From Oscillibacter hominis (GTDB taxonomy: Bacteria; Bacillota; Clostridia; Oscillospirales; Oscillospiraceae), in assembly GCF_014334055.1 (NCBI RefSeq), contig NZ_CP060490.1, positions 372,001 to 436,000 on the forward strand: DNA of 64,000 nucleotides, in the 5' to 3' direction. The number at the start of each line of letters is the position of its first letter. Positions within the stretch are counted from its first letter, which is position 1. The translations under genes and the position numbers were made by a program. Positions 42,160 to 50,803 of the stretch are shown one piece after another. The notes under the pieces are model-generated. The model saw only the letters and a program-made list of their open reading frames with translations, was not told the DNA's origin and did not search any database.

Positions 42160-43053
42160 ATGCCGATGACAGCGACAATGGCGCCCTACACCCTTTTCAT
42201 ACTGGATGATGATACCCCTCTGAACCCTCGTGAGGATCACGACTGCCTGGGAAAAATGGTCTGCTGGCATAGCAGATACAGCCTGGGCGAGAAGCACGAT
42301 TATGATGAGCCAAGCGATTTCCTGCGGAACCTGCTGTTTTCTGAATACTCCAGCGGCCATGACCGGAACAATCCGGTTTTTGCATTTCTCAAATCTGGCA
42401 AGGCCAAAGATGCCCGATTGGAATACAACCGCTCCACGCGGGAGTGGGAATTGCGGGAGAATCAGCACTGGAGTTCAGACAGCGATTGGTATGTGTCCTC
42501 CAGCTATGCGGCCTCGTTGAAAGATGAAGTCCCGGACTGGTTTTTGGATGATTGCCTTTCTGCCCTCACTACCGGCGAACTGTTTTCGCTGGTAGAACAA
42601 ATGGATGGCATGGTGATTCTTCCGCTTTACCTGTACGATCACAGCGGGATCACCATGAACACCTGCGGCTTTTCTTGCCCGTGGGATTCCGGTCAGGTTG
42701 GCTGGATCTACGCAGATAAAGCGATGATCGAGCAGGAACACGGGAAAATCACCCCTGAAATATTGGAGAAGGTTCGTCAAACCCTGGAAGCTGAAGTCAA
42801 GGAGTACGATTACTACCTGACCAACCAGTGCTATGGATTCCAGCTTTTCAAGGAAGATGTGGAGGTGGATAGCTGCTGGGGATTCCTGGGGGAAATCCGG
42901 GATGTTCAGGATGCTGTAAAGGAGCATCTGCCGGAGGACTGCAATCCGGCAATCGTTGAATCGCTCCAATTTCAGTATGAGGAACTGGACATCGACGAGT
43001 ATTTGGAGCGATTGCAGGAAGAAACGGAGGGATTAGACTGTGAGCCTGGATAA
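42160..43053 (+). CDS. ICE cargo protein, unrecognised
   Basis: This 297-residue soluble acidic protein starts MPMTATMAPYTLFILDDDTP and has no motif I know. Tryptophan- and aspartate-rich stretches (WSSDSDWYVSSSYAA, SCPWDSGQVGWIYADK) suggest a compact globular domain. GGAGGGAGGTG precedes ATG 42160. Its end overlaps the next gene, so translation is probably coupled. Confidence 0.7.
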   Translation: MPMTATMAPYTLFILDDDTPLNPREDHDCLGKMVCWHSRYSLGEKHDYDEPSDFLRNLLFSEYSSGHDRNNPVFAFLKSGKAKDARLEYNRSTREWELRENQHWSSDSDWYVSSSYAASLKDEVPDWFLDDCLSALTTGELFSLVEQMDGMVILPLYLYDHSGITMNTCGFSCPWDSGQVGWIYADKAMIEQEHGKITPEILEKVRQTLEAEVKEYDYYLTNQCYGFQLFKEDVEVDSCWGFLGEIRDVQDAVKEHLPEDCNPAIVESLQFQYEELDIDEYLERLQEETEGLDCEPG

Positions 43054-43627
43054 CACAGTGAATGTTTTCATCCTGTATGGCTGCACCTTGAGCAAGGAGC
43101 GAAGTTCCATGCGAATCGTGGCCGCCACTACGGATGAAGAAATGCTGCATACCATCATCGGCGCCCAAATCCTCGGCGGCACAATGGACTACCGGGGCTT
43201 CAGCAATATGAAGGGCTTTGAACAGTTCCGGGCGGCCTGCCGTGCCGGTGATGTTCAGTATAGCAATCTGGACTATGGCTTTGTGGAGCAGACGGAAAAT
43301 CTGATGCTCCCGGACTGTGCAAAGGAGCCGCAGTTTGAGAAAGCATATCGGCTGCTGAACCTGTCCGACCATGAGTTCAATGCCATCCGCAATGGTTCTC
43401 TGGAGAGCCTGGGCGAAGATCGCACCCGTTTGATTCTGGATAAGGCGCTGTCATGGGCGGCACAGAACTATGCCGGATGGGACTTATACCGCCATTTGAG
43501 AGATGAACTCGGCATGAGCAACGAGGAAATCGGAAAAGCCGGATTTGACCTGGATGAGTTCTATGAGGTCGAAGCGGCGGACTCTGCGGAGTATGAAGTG
43601 GAGGCTGACTATGGCGAAGAACTTTAA
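43040..43627 (+). CDS. ICE cargo protein with acidic C-terminus, unrecognised
   Basis: This 195-residue protein starts at GTG 43040, with GGAGGG about eight bases upstream in the preceding gene. It has no recognised domain; GGTMDYRGFSNMKGFEQFRA and NYAGWDLYRHLRDELGMS are its most distinctive stretches. The tail is strongly acidic and ends EADYGEEL. An ArdA identity was considered but the ArdA signature is absent. Confidence 0.68.
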   Translation: MSLDNTVNVFILYGCTLSKERSSMRIVAATTDEEMLHTIIGAQILGGTMDYRGFSNMKGFEQFRAACRAGDVQYSNLDYGFVEQTENLMLPDCAKEPQFEKAYRLLNLSDHEFNAIRNGSLESLGEDRTRLILDKALSWAAQNYAGWDLYRHLRDELGMSNEEIGKAGFDLDEFYEVEAADSAEYEVEADYGEEL

Positions 43628-44201
43628 TTCTTCTGCTCTGCCGGAACATTGCTATGCAGTTCTTCCCGGTTCCGGGCAGCTCATAGAGGTCAGGCGCGGC
43701 GAAAAGGGCTACTATCCCTGTGCCTACTCCACCAGCGACCGTGAGTATAACAAGGTTCTGGCAAATTACTTCAATGCCCATGAGGGCATTTCAAAGGCAC
43801 AGGCGGCAGCTATGTTGGCCGGTTCCATGTTTGGCTGGAATGTTCCTGCTGCCGATCCTGCCTGTTACGATGCAGAGGGCATCCCGATCCAACCGGGAGA
43901 AAAGAAAGCGCCCACCAGATCGCCGGAATATCAGTACGAGCAGGCAAAGCTCATCCGGCAGAACTACCAGCCCGGAACCAAGGTTGTGCTGGATGAAAAG
44001 ATGGAAGATCCCTACCGTGAAATGCCTGCGGGACTGACCGGCATCGTAGATTCCGTTGACGATCTGGGGCAAATTCATTGCCATTGGGAGAATGGTTCTT
44101 CGCTGGCGCTTATTCCGGGCGTTGACCATTTTCATCAGGATATGACTCAGGAGCCTGTGATTGAGAGCAGCGAAGAACAGGAGCCTGATTTGGAATTGTG
44201 A
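43611..44201 (+). CDS. DUF4314 domain protein with acidic C-terminus
   Basis: This 196-residue protein carries a C-terminal DUF4314 domain (about 120-180: PGTKVVLDEKMEDPYREMPA, GIVDSVDDLGQIHCHWENGS, LALIPGVD), an SH3-like fold common in ICE and phage cargo, then a tail ending EEQEPDLEL. ATG 43611 has AGTGGAGG upstream; the frame is open further left only inside the previous gene. It overlaps that gene by 17 bases. Function unknown. Confidence 0.8.
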   Translation: MAKNFNSSALPEHCYAVLPGSGQLIEVRRGEKGYYPCAYSTSDREYNKVLANYFNAHEGISKAQAAAMLAGSMFGWNVPAADPACYDAEGIPIQPGEKKAPTRSPEYQYEQAKLIRQNYQPGTKVVLDEKMEDPYREMPAGLTGIVDSVDDLGQIHCHWENGSSLALIPGVDHFHQDMTQEPVIESSEEQEPDLEL

Positions 44202-44212
44202 GGTGATGTGAT

Positions 44213-45271
44213 ATGAGCAGAAGCGCCGCTGCGTATCAGAAATTTACCGAGGATGAGATTAGGAAGGCAAACAGCGTGGATATTCTGTCCCTGGCCCGTG
44301 GCTATGGATATGAGCCGGAAAAGGCAGGCCGCAAAGCTGTCCACATGAAGCACAGCGGCGGGCTTTACATCTTCCCCGAAAACAATCGCTTTTTCCAATG
44401 GACGGGTCCTGATGATGGAGTCAAAGGCGGCGCCATTGATTTTGTCATGCGGGAAGAAAACCTGTCCTTCCCCGAAGCGGTGGGCAAGCTGATCGGCAAG
44501 GAGTTCTCTCCATCCGTAAAGCAGGTGGTTCCCTATGAGAAAAAAGAACGGGAGCCGCTGGTGCTGCCCGAAAAGGCAGACAACATGAAGCGGGCCTATT
44601 GGTATCTGGTTTCTGTCCGAGGTATCAGCCCTAAAATCGTAAGCCACTTTATGAATCGGAAGATGATTTATCAGGAAAAGAAGTATGGCAACTGCGTGTT
44701 TGTAGGCTACGATGCGGAAGGAACCGCCCGGTACTGCTCCATGCGGGCGGCCAGAGATAACAGCTCCTTCAAAATGGATGCGACCGGCTCTGATAAAAGC
44801 TACCCCTTCTTCCACGAGGGCAAAACCGATCTGCTGATTGTCACCGAGGCGCCCATCGACCTGATGAGCCATGCTTCTATTGCCGCTGACTTTTATGGGC
44901 GTGACTGGATGCAAGATCACCGTATCTCTACCGGTTGCCTTTGGAATGGAGCCATTGACCGTTATCTGGAAGGCCATCCGCAGATCAAGCGACTGGTGTT
45001 TGCAGTGGACAATGACTATCTGGCCCGTGACAAGAATGGGCAACTGCGAAATTGGGGGCAGCTTACAGCGGCAAAATGGATGAAGGCATACACCGAAAAG
45101 GGATATGCCTGCGCGGTTCATGTGCCGCATTTGAATGACTTTAACACCGACCTGGTGGAAATGCGGAAGGGGCGTTCTGTGGAGGATTTAGACCGTCAGC
45201 GTATGGCGGAGCTGGAAACCGCATTTGAACAGAGCGCCGAGGAAGAACCGGAACAAGGTATGGAGGTGTAA
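44213..45271 (+). CDS. DUF3991/TOPRIM primase-like protein
   Basis: This 352-residue protein has an N-terminal domain like the CHC2 region of primases but without the cysteines (about 20-95), a DUF3991 segment (about 100-175, SVRGISPKIVSHFMNRKMIY) and a TOPRIM domain with LLIVTEAPIDLM near 205 and VFAVDNDY near 262 (the E and DxD metal residues). It probably primes replication of transferred DNA or processes the oriT strand. The acidic tail ends EEEPEQGMEV. GAGGTGATG precedes ATG 44213. Confidence 0.85.
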   Translation: MSRSAAAYQKFTEDEIRKANSVDILSLARGYGYEPEKAGRKAVHMKHSGGLYIFPENNRFFQWTGPDDGVKGGAIDFVMREENLSFPEAVGKLIGKEFSPSVKQVVPYEKKEREPLVLPEKADNMKRAYWYLVSVRGISPKIVSHFMNRKMIYQEKKYGNCVFVGYDAEGTARYCSMRAARDNSSFKMDATGSDKSYPFFHEGKTDLLIVTEAPIDLMSHASIAADFYGRDWMQDHRISTGCLWNGAIDRYLEGHPQIKRLVFAVDNDYLARDKNGQLRNWGQLTAAKWMKAYTEKGYACAVHVPHLNDFNTDLVEMRKGRSVEDLDRQRMAELETAFEQSAEEEPEQGMEV

Positions 45272-45273
45272 AA

Positions 45274-46170
45274 TTGGCAAAAATCAAAACCTTTGAATTG
45301 GATCGCTGGAGTGAGCCGGATGAAAAGCGGCGTGTCCGGCACATCGGCATGGCCGACGCAAAAGAAACCTTTGACAGACTGCAAACGCACCTGGAACTGA
45401 AAGGTCTGCTCCCGGATGAGTATTTCCTGTTCTCCGATGAACTGACGGGCGAGCTGCCTGAATTTGACCAGGCGCTCTGTATTCCCAATTTTGGGGCCAG
45501 CGAAGGTATCTATCTGGACATTTCCCTGGCCTGCCGCGACAAAGATGGCAAGCGCTATTTTCAAAACTTTGCTACCGGCAAGACATTGGGAGAAACTGCG
45601 GACGACTATTACAGGATGTTCCGCATTGCTGCCGAATGTTCCCTGATGCTCAATGGCCGTGGAAATACCTATGAACAGAAAAAAGTGGACATCGTTCTGA
45701 CCGAGCAAGAAGCAGAGGCCGTGGGGACTGTGGTGGATATGGAACTCTGCGGCCACCATCCGCCGGAGGCCGAGGCAATTTTGAACTCTGCGCTGGAGAA
45801 GATCGACCGGATTGCCTTTGCAAAAGTCCAGACCATCACCTGTCACGGGAAAGACGATTACTCTCTCTGGTCTGCGGAAATCCCCAAAGATATGCTGCAC
45901 TCCATCCTGCACGAAGCCTGCGAACGGGTTGGAACCCTGGATGAACTGATGGACGCAATGAACCCGAAGGACGGGTATGAAATGCGGCTGTTCATTCAGA
46001 CACCGGGACGGCAGTTTGCGTTCTACCGTATCCCTGAACGGCTCTCCAATCTGGAGGACTACGCCAATGAGGGCTGCTCTGTCCGAGGAACAAAGGACGA
46101 AATCATGGCGGAGATTTTTACCGAGTGGGCGCCCGCCCAAGAAGATCTGGAAGATGACTTTGAACTGTGA
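45274..46170 (+). CDS. ICE cargo protein with acidic C-terminus, unrecognised
   Basis: This 298-residue soluble protein starts at TTG 45274, six bases after GGAGGTG, two bases past the preceding stop. No domain is recognised. The tail ends EDLEDDFEL. It is the last gene before the hairpin-rich candidate oriT. Confidence 0.7.
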   Translation: MAKIKTFELDRWSEPDEKRRVRHIGMADAKETFDRLQTHLELKGLLPDEYFLFSDELTGELPEFDQALCIPNFGASEGIYLDISLACRDKDGKRYFQNFATGKTLGETADDYYRMFRIAAECSLMLNGRGNTYEQKKVDIVLTEQEAEAVGTVVDMELCGHHPPEAEAILNSALEKIDRIAFAKVQTITCHGKDDYSLWSAEIPKDMLHSILHEACERVGTLDELMDAMNPKDGYEMRLFIQTPGRQFAFYRIPERLSNLEDYANEGCSVRGTKDEIMAEIFTEWAPAQEDLEDDFEL

Positions 46171-46498
46171 CAGCCCGCACTTTTCTTTTCATCTGTACCT
46201 GCCCGCCCCCCTGCGGGGGCGCCCCGCAACCGGAATCCGCAGGCCACGCCCTGCGGTTCTCGGTTAAGGCAGGAATAGCCGTCATACCTGACGGCGGGCT
46301 GACAGCTTGAAAGCAGTGCTTTCAACGGGTTTGCGGGTTTTTGAATCGGTATGACTTTCAAGTTCCGGTGTGATTTTTGTCACACCTCTCTTTTCAGCCA
46401 TTCTACCCGCCGATTCTAACCATTCTAACGCCGAGAATGTGAGAAGTATTGGTTGGGGCCTGTTGTCTGGTACTCACTCATTTGAAAGGAGGATTGAT
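46171..46498. other. Candidate origin of transfer (oriT) with serial hairpins
   Basis: A 328-base non-coding gap before the RHH and relaxase genes. It holds at least six inverted repeats: 46204-46221, about 46237-46256, 46279-46294, 46307-46325 (8-bp stem TTGAAAGC), 46367-46386 (7-bp stem GGTGTGA) and 46421-46439 (6-bp stem CATTCT), plus two direct copies of ATTCTAAC (46413-46420 and 46422-46429). Such an array upstream of a relaxase is what an oriT looks like. The nick site is not identified. Confidence 0.65.
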
Positions 46499-46981
46499 TT
46501 GAAGGAATCGCCCATTAAAACAGAGCGCAAGACGCTCCATCTGCCGGAAGATACAGTTCGGGCGCTCAATAAACTGGCAGCCAAGAATGGGACGGACTTT
46601 TCCAAAGAAGTGCGCAGGGCGATTGACGAATATCTGGATTTGGAAACCACCGCCGAAAATATTGACATGATAAACGGGGTCATCCGGCAGGAACTCAGCG
46701 GGCAGCTCAAAGCCCTGGGAAACCGGTTGGCCGGACTGATAAATCGCCTGACGATCATATCGGCTGCGGGCTATTATGCCAACATTGCCATTATCGCAGA
46801 CCTCATTGACCAAGATCGCTATTCGTCTTTTGAAAAAATTGAGTCGGCGGCCCGAAAACGGGCATTGGCATTTGCCAATCAGAAAAACGCGGATGCGCTG
46901 CGTACTTTCATGGATGACGAGGAAATGCAGAAAGCCATCCATGCCGTACAAGGAGGTTCCCGTGTCGATTCTGATTTATAA
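46499..46981 (+). CDS. Ribbon-helix-helix relaxosome accessory protein (MobC-like)
   Basis: This 160-residue protein has an N-terminal ribbon-helix-helix-like segment (KTLHLPEDTVRALNKLAAKN, then FSKEVRRAIDEYLDLE) and a helical C-terminal part. Proteins of this kind bind oriT and help the relaxase nick. Start is TTG 46499, six bases after AAAGGAGG; an ATT two codons earlier touches the ribosome site. It overlaps the relaxase gene by 20 bases. Confidence 0.78.
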   Translation: MKESPIKTERKTLHLPEDTVRALNKLAAKNGTDFSKEVRRAIDEYLDLETTAENIDMINGVIRQELSGQLKALGNRLAGLINRLTIISAAGYYANIAIIADLIDQDRYSSFEKIESAARKRALAFANQKNADALRTFMDDEEMQKAIHAVQGGSRVDSDL

Positions 46982-48197
46982 GCAGCGCCACCGGCACCCC
47001 AACTATAAGAAAACTCCAAAAGGCAACTATGCACATATCGGTTACATTGCAACTCGTCCCGGTGCCGTGAAGAATGAGGGGATGCGCCACGGACTGTTTG
47101 GCAAGCTGGAGCCGGGGGTGGTCAAAGAGTTTGACACTTGGCAGGAAGCCGCCCGCCTGGTTCGGGAGCTTTCCTATCGTCGGGTCAATATGTATCGTGG
47201 TATTATCTCTTTTTCACCTGAAACGGCCGCCGAATTGGGGCTGTCCGATCACAAAGCGTGGGAGGACTATATCGACCGCCACATTTTGACCCTGGCAAAG
47301 TTCAATGGAATCCGGGTGCAGGACTTGCAATGGGTGGCTGCCCACCATAACGAAAAAGGTCATCCCCACATCCATGTGGTGTTCTGGAATAAACATCAGC
47401 GAACAATGGTCCCTTTTGTCCATCCAAGCATCCCGGATAAAATCCGAAAACAACTCATTCGAGATACCTTTGCCGAGCGTATCAAAGAGTATTGCGAGGC
47501 CAAACAGCGGGCAAAGGAACACCTGTCGGCCATCACAGACGAAATGATTGACGAGTTTGAGAAGTACATGGAGCATCTTCACCCGCAGGAATATCGTCGC
47601 CTGCGTGAAGCGTTTGGGCGTATCACGGATGATGAGCTGGGGACTTCCCCCTTGGATAGCGTTGTTGGTGCAATGAAGATTGCCCCCTTTATCTCACGCC
47701 TGTTCGCGCTGAAGGAGAAAATGCCGAAAAAGGGGCGACTGTATTACAAATTGCTTCCAGAGGATGTGAAGGCCGAATTAGATGCCTTTGTTGCCTTCTT
47801 GAAGGAAAACAACGAGTACATCCGCAATTTGGTACAGGACTATGCAGAGAGCAAGACCCGTCTTGCCATGCTCTATGACACCGACCCGGCGCACATCAAA
47901 GAACAGCAGGAAAAGGCTGTGGCGGAGGCCGATAAGCTGATTGCCAATAAAATTCTCGACGTGATCCGCACCATGCTGTGCAAAGACCGTGAGGTCCAGT
48001 CTTTTGAATATACAGAGGCCCGCAAAGCCTACTTCACCGAACAGATGATTTGCGAAATTTTAATGGCGCTGGAGCAGACTGCTATGAGTTTTGACATGGA
48101 GTATGACGACCGGCAAAAGGCCATGAGTACCGATCTGTCAAAGGCAGCCCGAAAAGAGTGGTATCTGCGACATAAGGACAAGGGATTGGAACCATAG
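46962..48197 (+). CDS. MobP-type relaxase
   Basis: This 411-residue relaxase starts at GTG 46962 five bases after AAGGAGG. It has YAHIGYIATRPGAV near residue 24, NMYRGIISFSPE near 78 and the metal-binding motif HNEKGHPHIHVVFWNK (about 128-143, HxH). It should nick at oriT and stay covalently bound to the DNA strand passed to the coupling protein. Assignment to the MobL/MobP3 group is by resemblance; the nucleophilic tyrosine is not identified. The open frame upstream is in the accessory gene. Confidence 0.85.
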   Translation: MSILIYKQRHRHPNYKKTPKGNYAHIGYIATRPGAVKNEGMRHGLFGKLEPGVVKEFDTWQEAARLVRELSYRRVNMYRGIISFSPETAAELGLSDHKAWEDYIDRHILTLAKFNGIRVQDLQWVAAHHNEKGHPHIHVVFWNKHQRTMVPFVHPSIPDKIRKQLIRDTFAERIKEYCEAKQRAKEHLSAITDEMIDEFEKYMEHLHPQEYRRLREAFGRITDDELGTSPLDSVVGAMKIAPFISRLFALKEKMPKKGRLYYKLLPEDVKAELDAFVAFLKENNEYIRNLVQDYAESKTRLAMLYDTDPAHIKEQQEKAVAEADKLIANKILDVIRTMLCKDREVQSFEYTEARKAYFTEQMICEILMALEQTAMSFDMEYDDRQKAMSTDLSKAARKEWYLRHKDKGLEP

Positions 48198-48226
48198 TAA
48201 TCCGCAACTAAAGACAATTTTAAGTA

Positions 48227-48330
48227 GTTTTGCGGTTTGTAACCGCAAAACTGATGAGGGCTTATCGGAAAAAGTCCCTTGAAAAAGTTGATATTGCCAT
48301 ACAGAAAGCAGTCCTGCGGGGCTGCTTTTT
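48227..48330 (+). terminator. Inverted repeat and terminator after the relaxase gene
   Basis: An 11-bp perfect inverted repeat (48227-48237 with 48241-48251) is followed by a second hairpin AAAGCAG/CTGCTTT (48305-48328) ending in a T-run. Together they separate the relaxase unit from the next cargo genes. Confidence 0.65.
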
Positions 48331-48394
48331 CTGTTTTCAAATGATTGTGAAAAGCAAAAAGTGACCGGCCGCCCGGTTCCAGAAAGGAGAAAGG

Positions 48395-48745
48395 ATGATA
48401 GCAGCGAACACTTCCTATAAGCAAAATGGTGTGCCGGTGTCGATTCCGAGCGGTTCGTATGGCATTGCCCATTTGACGGTTCACCAATATGAATACCCCA
48501 AAGGACATCCCTGCCATAACTGCCCTTACACTCTGCGCACCTCTGTCCCGTCCTGTATGTTCCCTGAACGAAGGGATGGCGGCTGTCTATGGTACGATCT
48601 GAAAAAACAGCGGCGCCCTCCGCTGCCTGCGGTTTACCCCAAAAATCAGGCGGCGGCAGAGCGCATTTTTGCTTTCGTTGAAGTTCTCAAAGATGTAATG
48701 AAGCGAAAAGGTTATCAGGAAAGGAGGAAACCGATTGCGAAGTAA
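48395..48745 (+). CDS. Small cysteine-rich ICE protein
   Basis: This 116-residue protein has HPCHNCPYTLRTSVPSCMF and a later GGCLWYD, so a zinc site with CxxC is possible. The rest is basic. AAAGGAG lies six bases before ATG 48395. It overlaps the next gene by 11 bases. Function unknown. Confidence 0.68.
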   Translation: MIAANTSYKQNGVPVSIPSGSYGIAHLTVHQYEYPKGHPCHNCPYTLRTSVPSCMFPERRDGGCLWYDLKKQRRPPLPAVYPKNQAAAERIFAFVEVLKDVMKRKGYQERRKPIAK

Positions 48746-49418
48746 AACCGATTTTTACAGGCTGTTCTTTGAACAGCTTGCCCGGCGCGGCTTTGATGTG
48801 AAGCGGTCCCAATCTTCCGATTACATCGCTGATATTTATTTCAAGAACCAGCTTGTGGCCTATTTCTCCAAAGCCGATACGGTGATCCAGAACCCCTTTG
48901 TCACAGTTAAGGACAAACTCATTCGCCTTATCAACGATACGGCCCAGGACACAGCGAACAAAGCGGGTATCTGCCGCGACTGTCCTTATACTGACGCCAA
49001 TGAGAAACTTCCCAATGGCTCTTATAAGCTGGCAGAATACAATGGCGTGACTCTCGCCTGCAAGGAGCATCATCTGTTTGGCTATGTGTTCTCCACCTAC
49101 CGCACCGCCCCGGATTCCGGCGAAATGATGGCCCGCCAGATTTTTTACAACAAGGAATTTGCAGGACAGGATTTCGCCAAACGGAGCGGTTTGGTGGATG
49201 AACGTGCGCTGTTCACCGAAGAAGAACTCCGGGTCCTTCATGCGGGCTTGGTCAAGATGAGCATACTCGATCAGGATGTTTCCAACGAGGCCCGTGAATC
49301 TGTGGAACGGATTCTTGACAAAATCGAGGACATTATCCCGGAGCTGCGGGAGCAGGAAATGGAGTTTGACTTTGATATGGAGTTCGGCCAGCAGGAAGAA
49401 ATGGAGATTGGAGGATAG
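48735..49418 (+). CDS. ICE cargo protein with acidic C-terminus, unrecognised
   Basis: This 227-residue protein starts at TTG 48735, seven bases after AAGGAGG. Its first 65 residues (RSKTDFYRLFFEQLARRGFD, DYIADIYFKNQLVAYFSK) resemble a small restriction-fold-like module, without a clear active site. A CRDCPYT motif is near residue 79. The tail is very acidic and ends QQEEMEIGG. Confidence 0.68.
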   Translation: MRSKTDFYRLFFEQLARRGFDVKRSQSSDYIADIYFKNQLVAYFSKADTVIQNPFVTVKDKLIRLINDTAQDTANKAGICRDCPYTDANEKLPNGSYKLAEYNGVTLACKEHHLFGYVFSTYRTAPDSGEMMARQIFYNKEFAGQDFAKRSGLVDERALFTEEELRVLHAGLVKMSILDQDVSNEARESVERILDKIEDIIPELREQEMEFDFDMEFGQQEEMEIGG

Positions 49419-49423
49419 CAAGA

Positions 49424-49708
49424 ATGAGCAGCAAGAGAAATCAGACCATCGCTATCGCCCGTTTCCTGATGTATAAATACGGGCTGAACCAGCAGCTTGA
49501 GGGCATGACGGACGAAGAATACATGGCGCATCCTATTGGCTTGGATGTGGGGCAATATGTAGCTGACCTGATGAAATACTGCCCGGAGCATATCGTCGAT
49601 CAGGTCATGGAACATCAGGATGCTCTTTTGCGGCGCCTTGGTACGGATTACCTCACCGTCATAGCCTATATGCCTTATGAGGAAGATGGAGGGACAAAGT
49701 ATGCGTGA
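49424..49708 (+). CDS. Small ICE protein, unrecognised
   Basis: This 94-residue helical protein starts MSSKRNQTIAIARFLMYKYG. GGAGG lies nine bases upstream, inside the preceding gene. No known family. Overlaps the next gene by eight bases. Confidence 0.65.
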   Translation: MSSKRNQTIAIARFLMYKYGLNQQLEGMTDEEYMAHPIGLDVGQYVADLMKYCPEHIVDQVMEHQDALLRRLGTDYLTVIAYMPYEEDGGTKYA

Positions 49709-50069
49709 TGGACGCCCGAATCCTGATATTTGGGGAAACATCATCACCTGCGGGGAGATCGCCGTGGGCATTTACGAGATCGTCGGCACAAAGAAACGTG
49801 GGCTGGAAGTGCCGAAGGCCCTTGCCGAAGAAATCCTGCCGGAATCTGTGATGGAACAGGCGGCACAGGACGGTGAGAACCTTTGTTTTACCGATCCGGT
49901 TTCCAACGCCATCGTTGCGGACGCCCTGCTGGAACAGGAACTTGTTACTGATCCGCAGGCAGCGGCCCGTCTGGACGCAATCCGGCAGCTTGATGATGTG
50001 GCCTATGATACGGCCTTTGAACCTCCTGTTTCAGACTATGAGCTGGACGGGCTGGACTTGGAAAGATAG
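49701..50069 (+). CDS. ICE cargo protein, unrecognised
   Basis: This 122-residue acidic protein starts at ATG 49701 with GGAGGG upstream. It begins MRDGRPNPDIWGNIITCGEI and ends with an acidic tail YELDGLDLER, near the pattern of its neighbours. No function assigned. Confidence 0.65.
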   Translation: MRDGRPNPDIWGNIITCGEIAVGIYEIVGTKKRGLEVPKALAEEILPESVMEQAAQDGENLCFTDPVSNAIVADALLEQELVTDPQAAARLDAIRQLDDVAYDTAFEPPVSDYELDGLDLER

Positions 50070-50078
50070 GAGTTTACA

Positions 50079-50693
50079 ATGAAAATCCTGGATTTCGACC
50101 TGGAAGGAAGTCACTTCATCATCGAAGCAGACATTTCGCCGCGCCAAGAGGCGGATGATGATATGGAGTGTCAATGGCTCCGGTACGACTTTGATAACAC
50201 GCAGGTTTATAAGGAAACGGACGGCGCTGTTTCGCCGTTCCAAATTACAGCCGTTGCCTGGGCTGGCTATCAACTGACTGCCGATCATGCGTTGAAAGAT
50301 GTGATCGGACGTATTTCCCGCAATGAAACCGGCAAGCTGACCGTTCATTATGTTTGTCCAGAGCTTCAAGAGTTTTTCGATGAACTCAAAAAATATCCGG
50401 CTATCAGCGGGGAACGAACGATTCCGTACTTCATTTTTCACGGCGGCGATATTGCAAAACTGGCGTATGCGACCAATGAGTTTCTGTATTACGAGGACAG
50501 TAACTATATGCCGCTGATGTTCCGTACCATTGACGGAACTCTTGTTTCCGACAATGAATTTGCCGATATGGGGCTGTATGAATCCGAGGAAAATGTCGAG
50601 AACGGCACAGAACACATTTTGCCGTTCACAGATTACGGTTCCGATGTGGAAAGCGCCTGTGATTTAGAGGACGAGGAAGATCTGGAAATTTGA
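50079..50693 (+). CDS. DUF6329-like ICE cargo protein with acidic C-terminus
   Basis: This 204-residue protein begins MKILDFDLEGSHFIIEADIS and contains FQITAVAWAGYQLTADHALK. It resembles a DUF6329-type ICE protein, though I hold that name loosely. The tail is highly acidic and ends EDEEDLEI. AGGAG precedes ATG 50079. Confidence 0.68.
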   Translation: MKILDFDLEGSHFIIEADISPRQEADDDMECQWLRYDFDNTQVYKETDGAVSPFQITAVAWAGYQLTADHALKDVIGRISRNETGKLTVHYVCPELQEFFDELKKYPAISGERTIPYFIFHGGDIAKLAYATNEFLYYEDSNYMPLMFRTIDGTLVSDNEFADMGLYESEENVENGTEHILPFTDYGSDVESACDLEDEEDLEI

Positions 50694-50803
50694 AACTCAG
50701 AGGTTTGCGGGCTATGTTCCGTGGCCGGTGGGCAGTTTTCATCGACTTTTGCACCGTCCATCTGTTGGGTGGATGGGCTTAATTTAGAAAGGTAGGTGTT
50801 ATT

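Noticed and set aside
43040..43627. ArdA antirestriction protein
   Set aside because: Size and acidity are suggestive, but the conserved ArdA motifs are not found, so no name is given.
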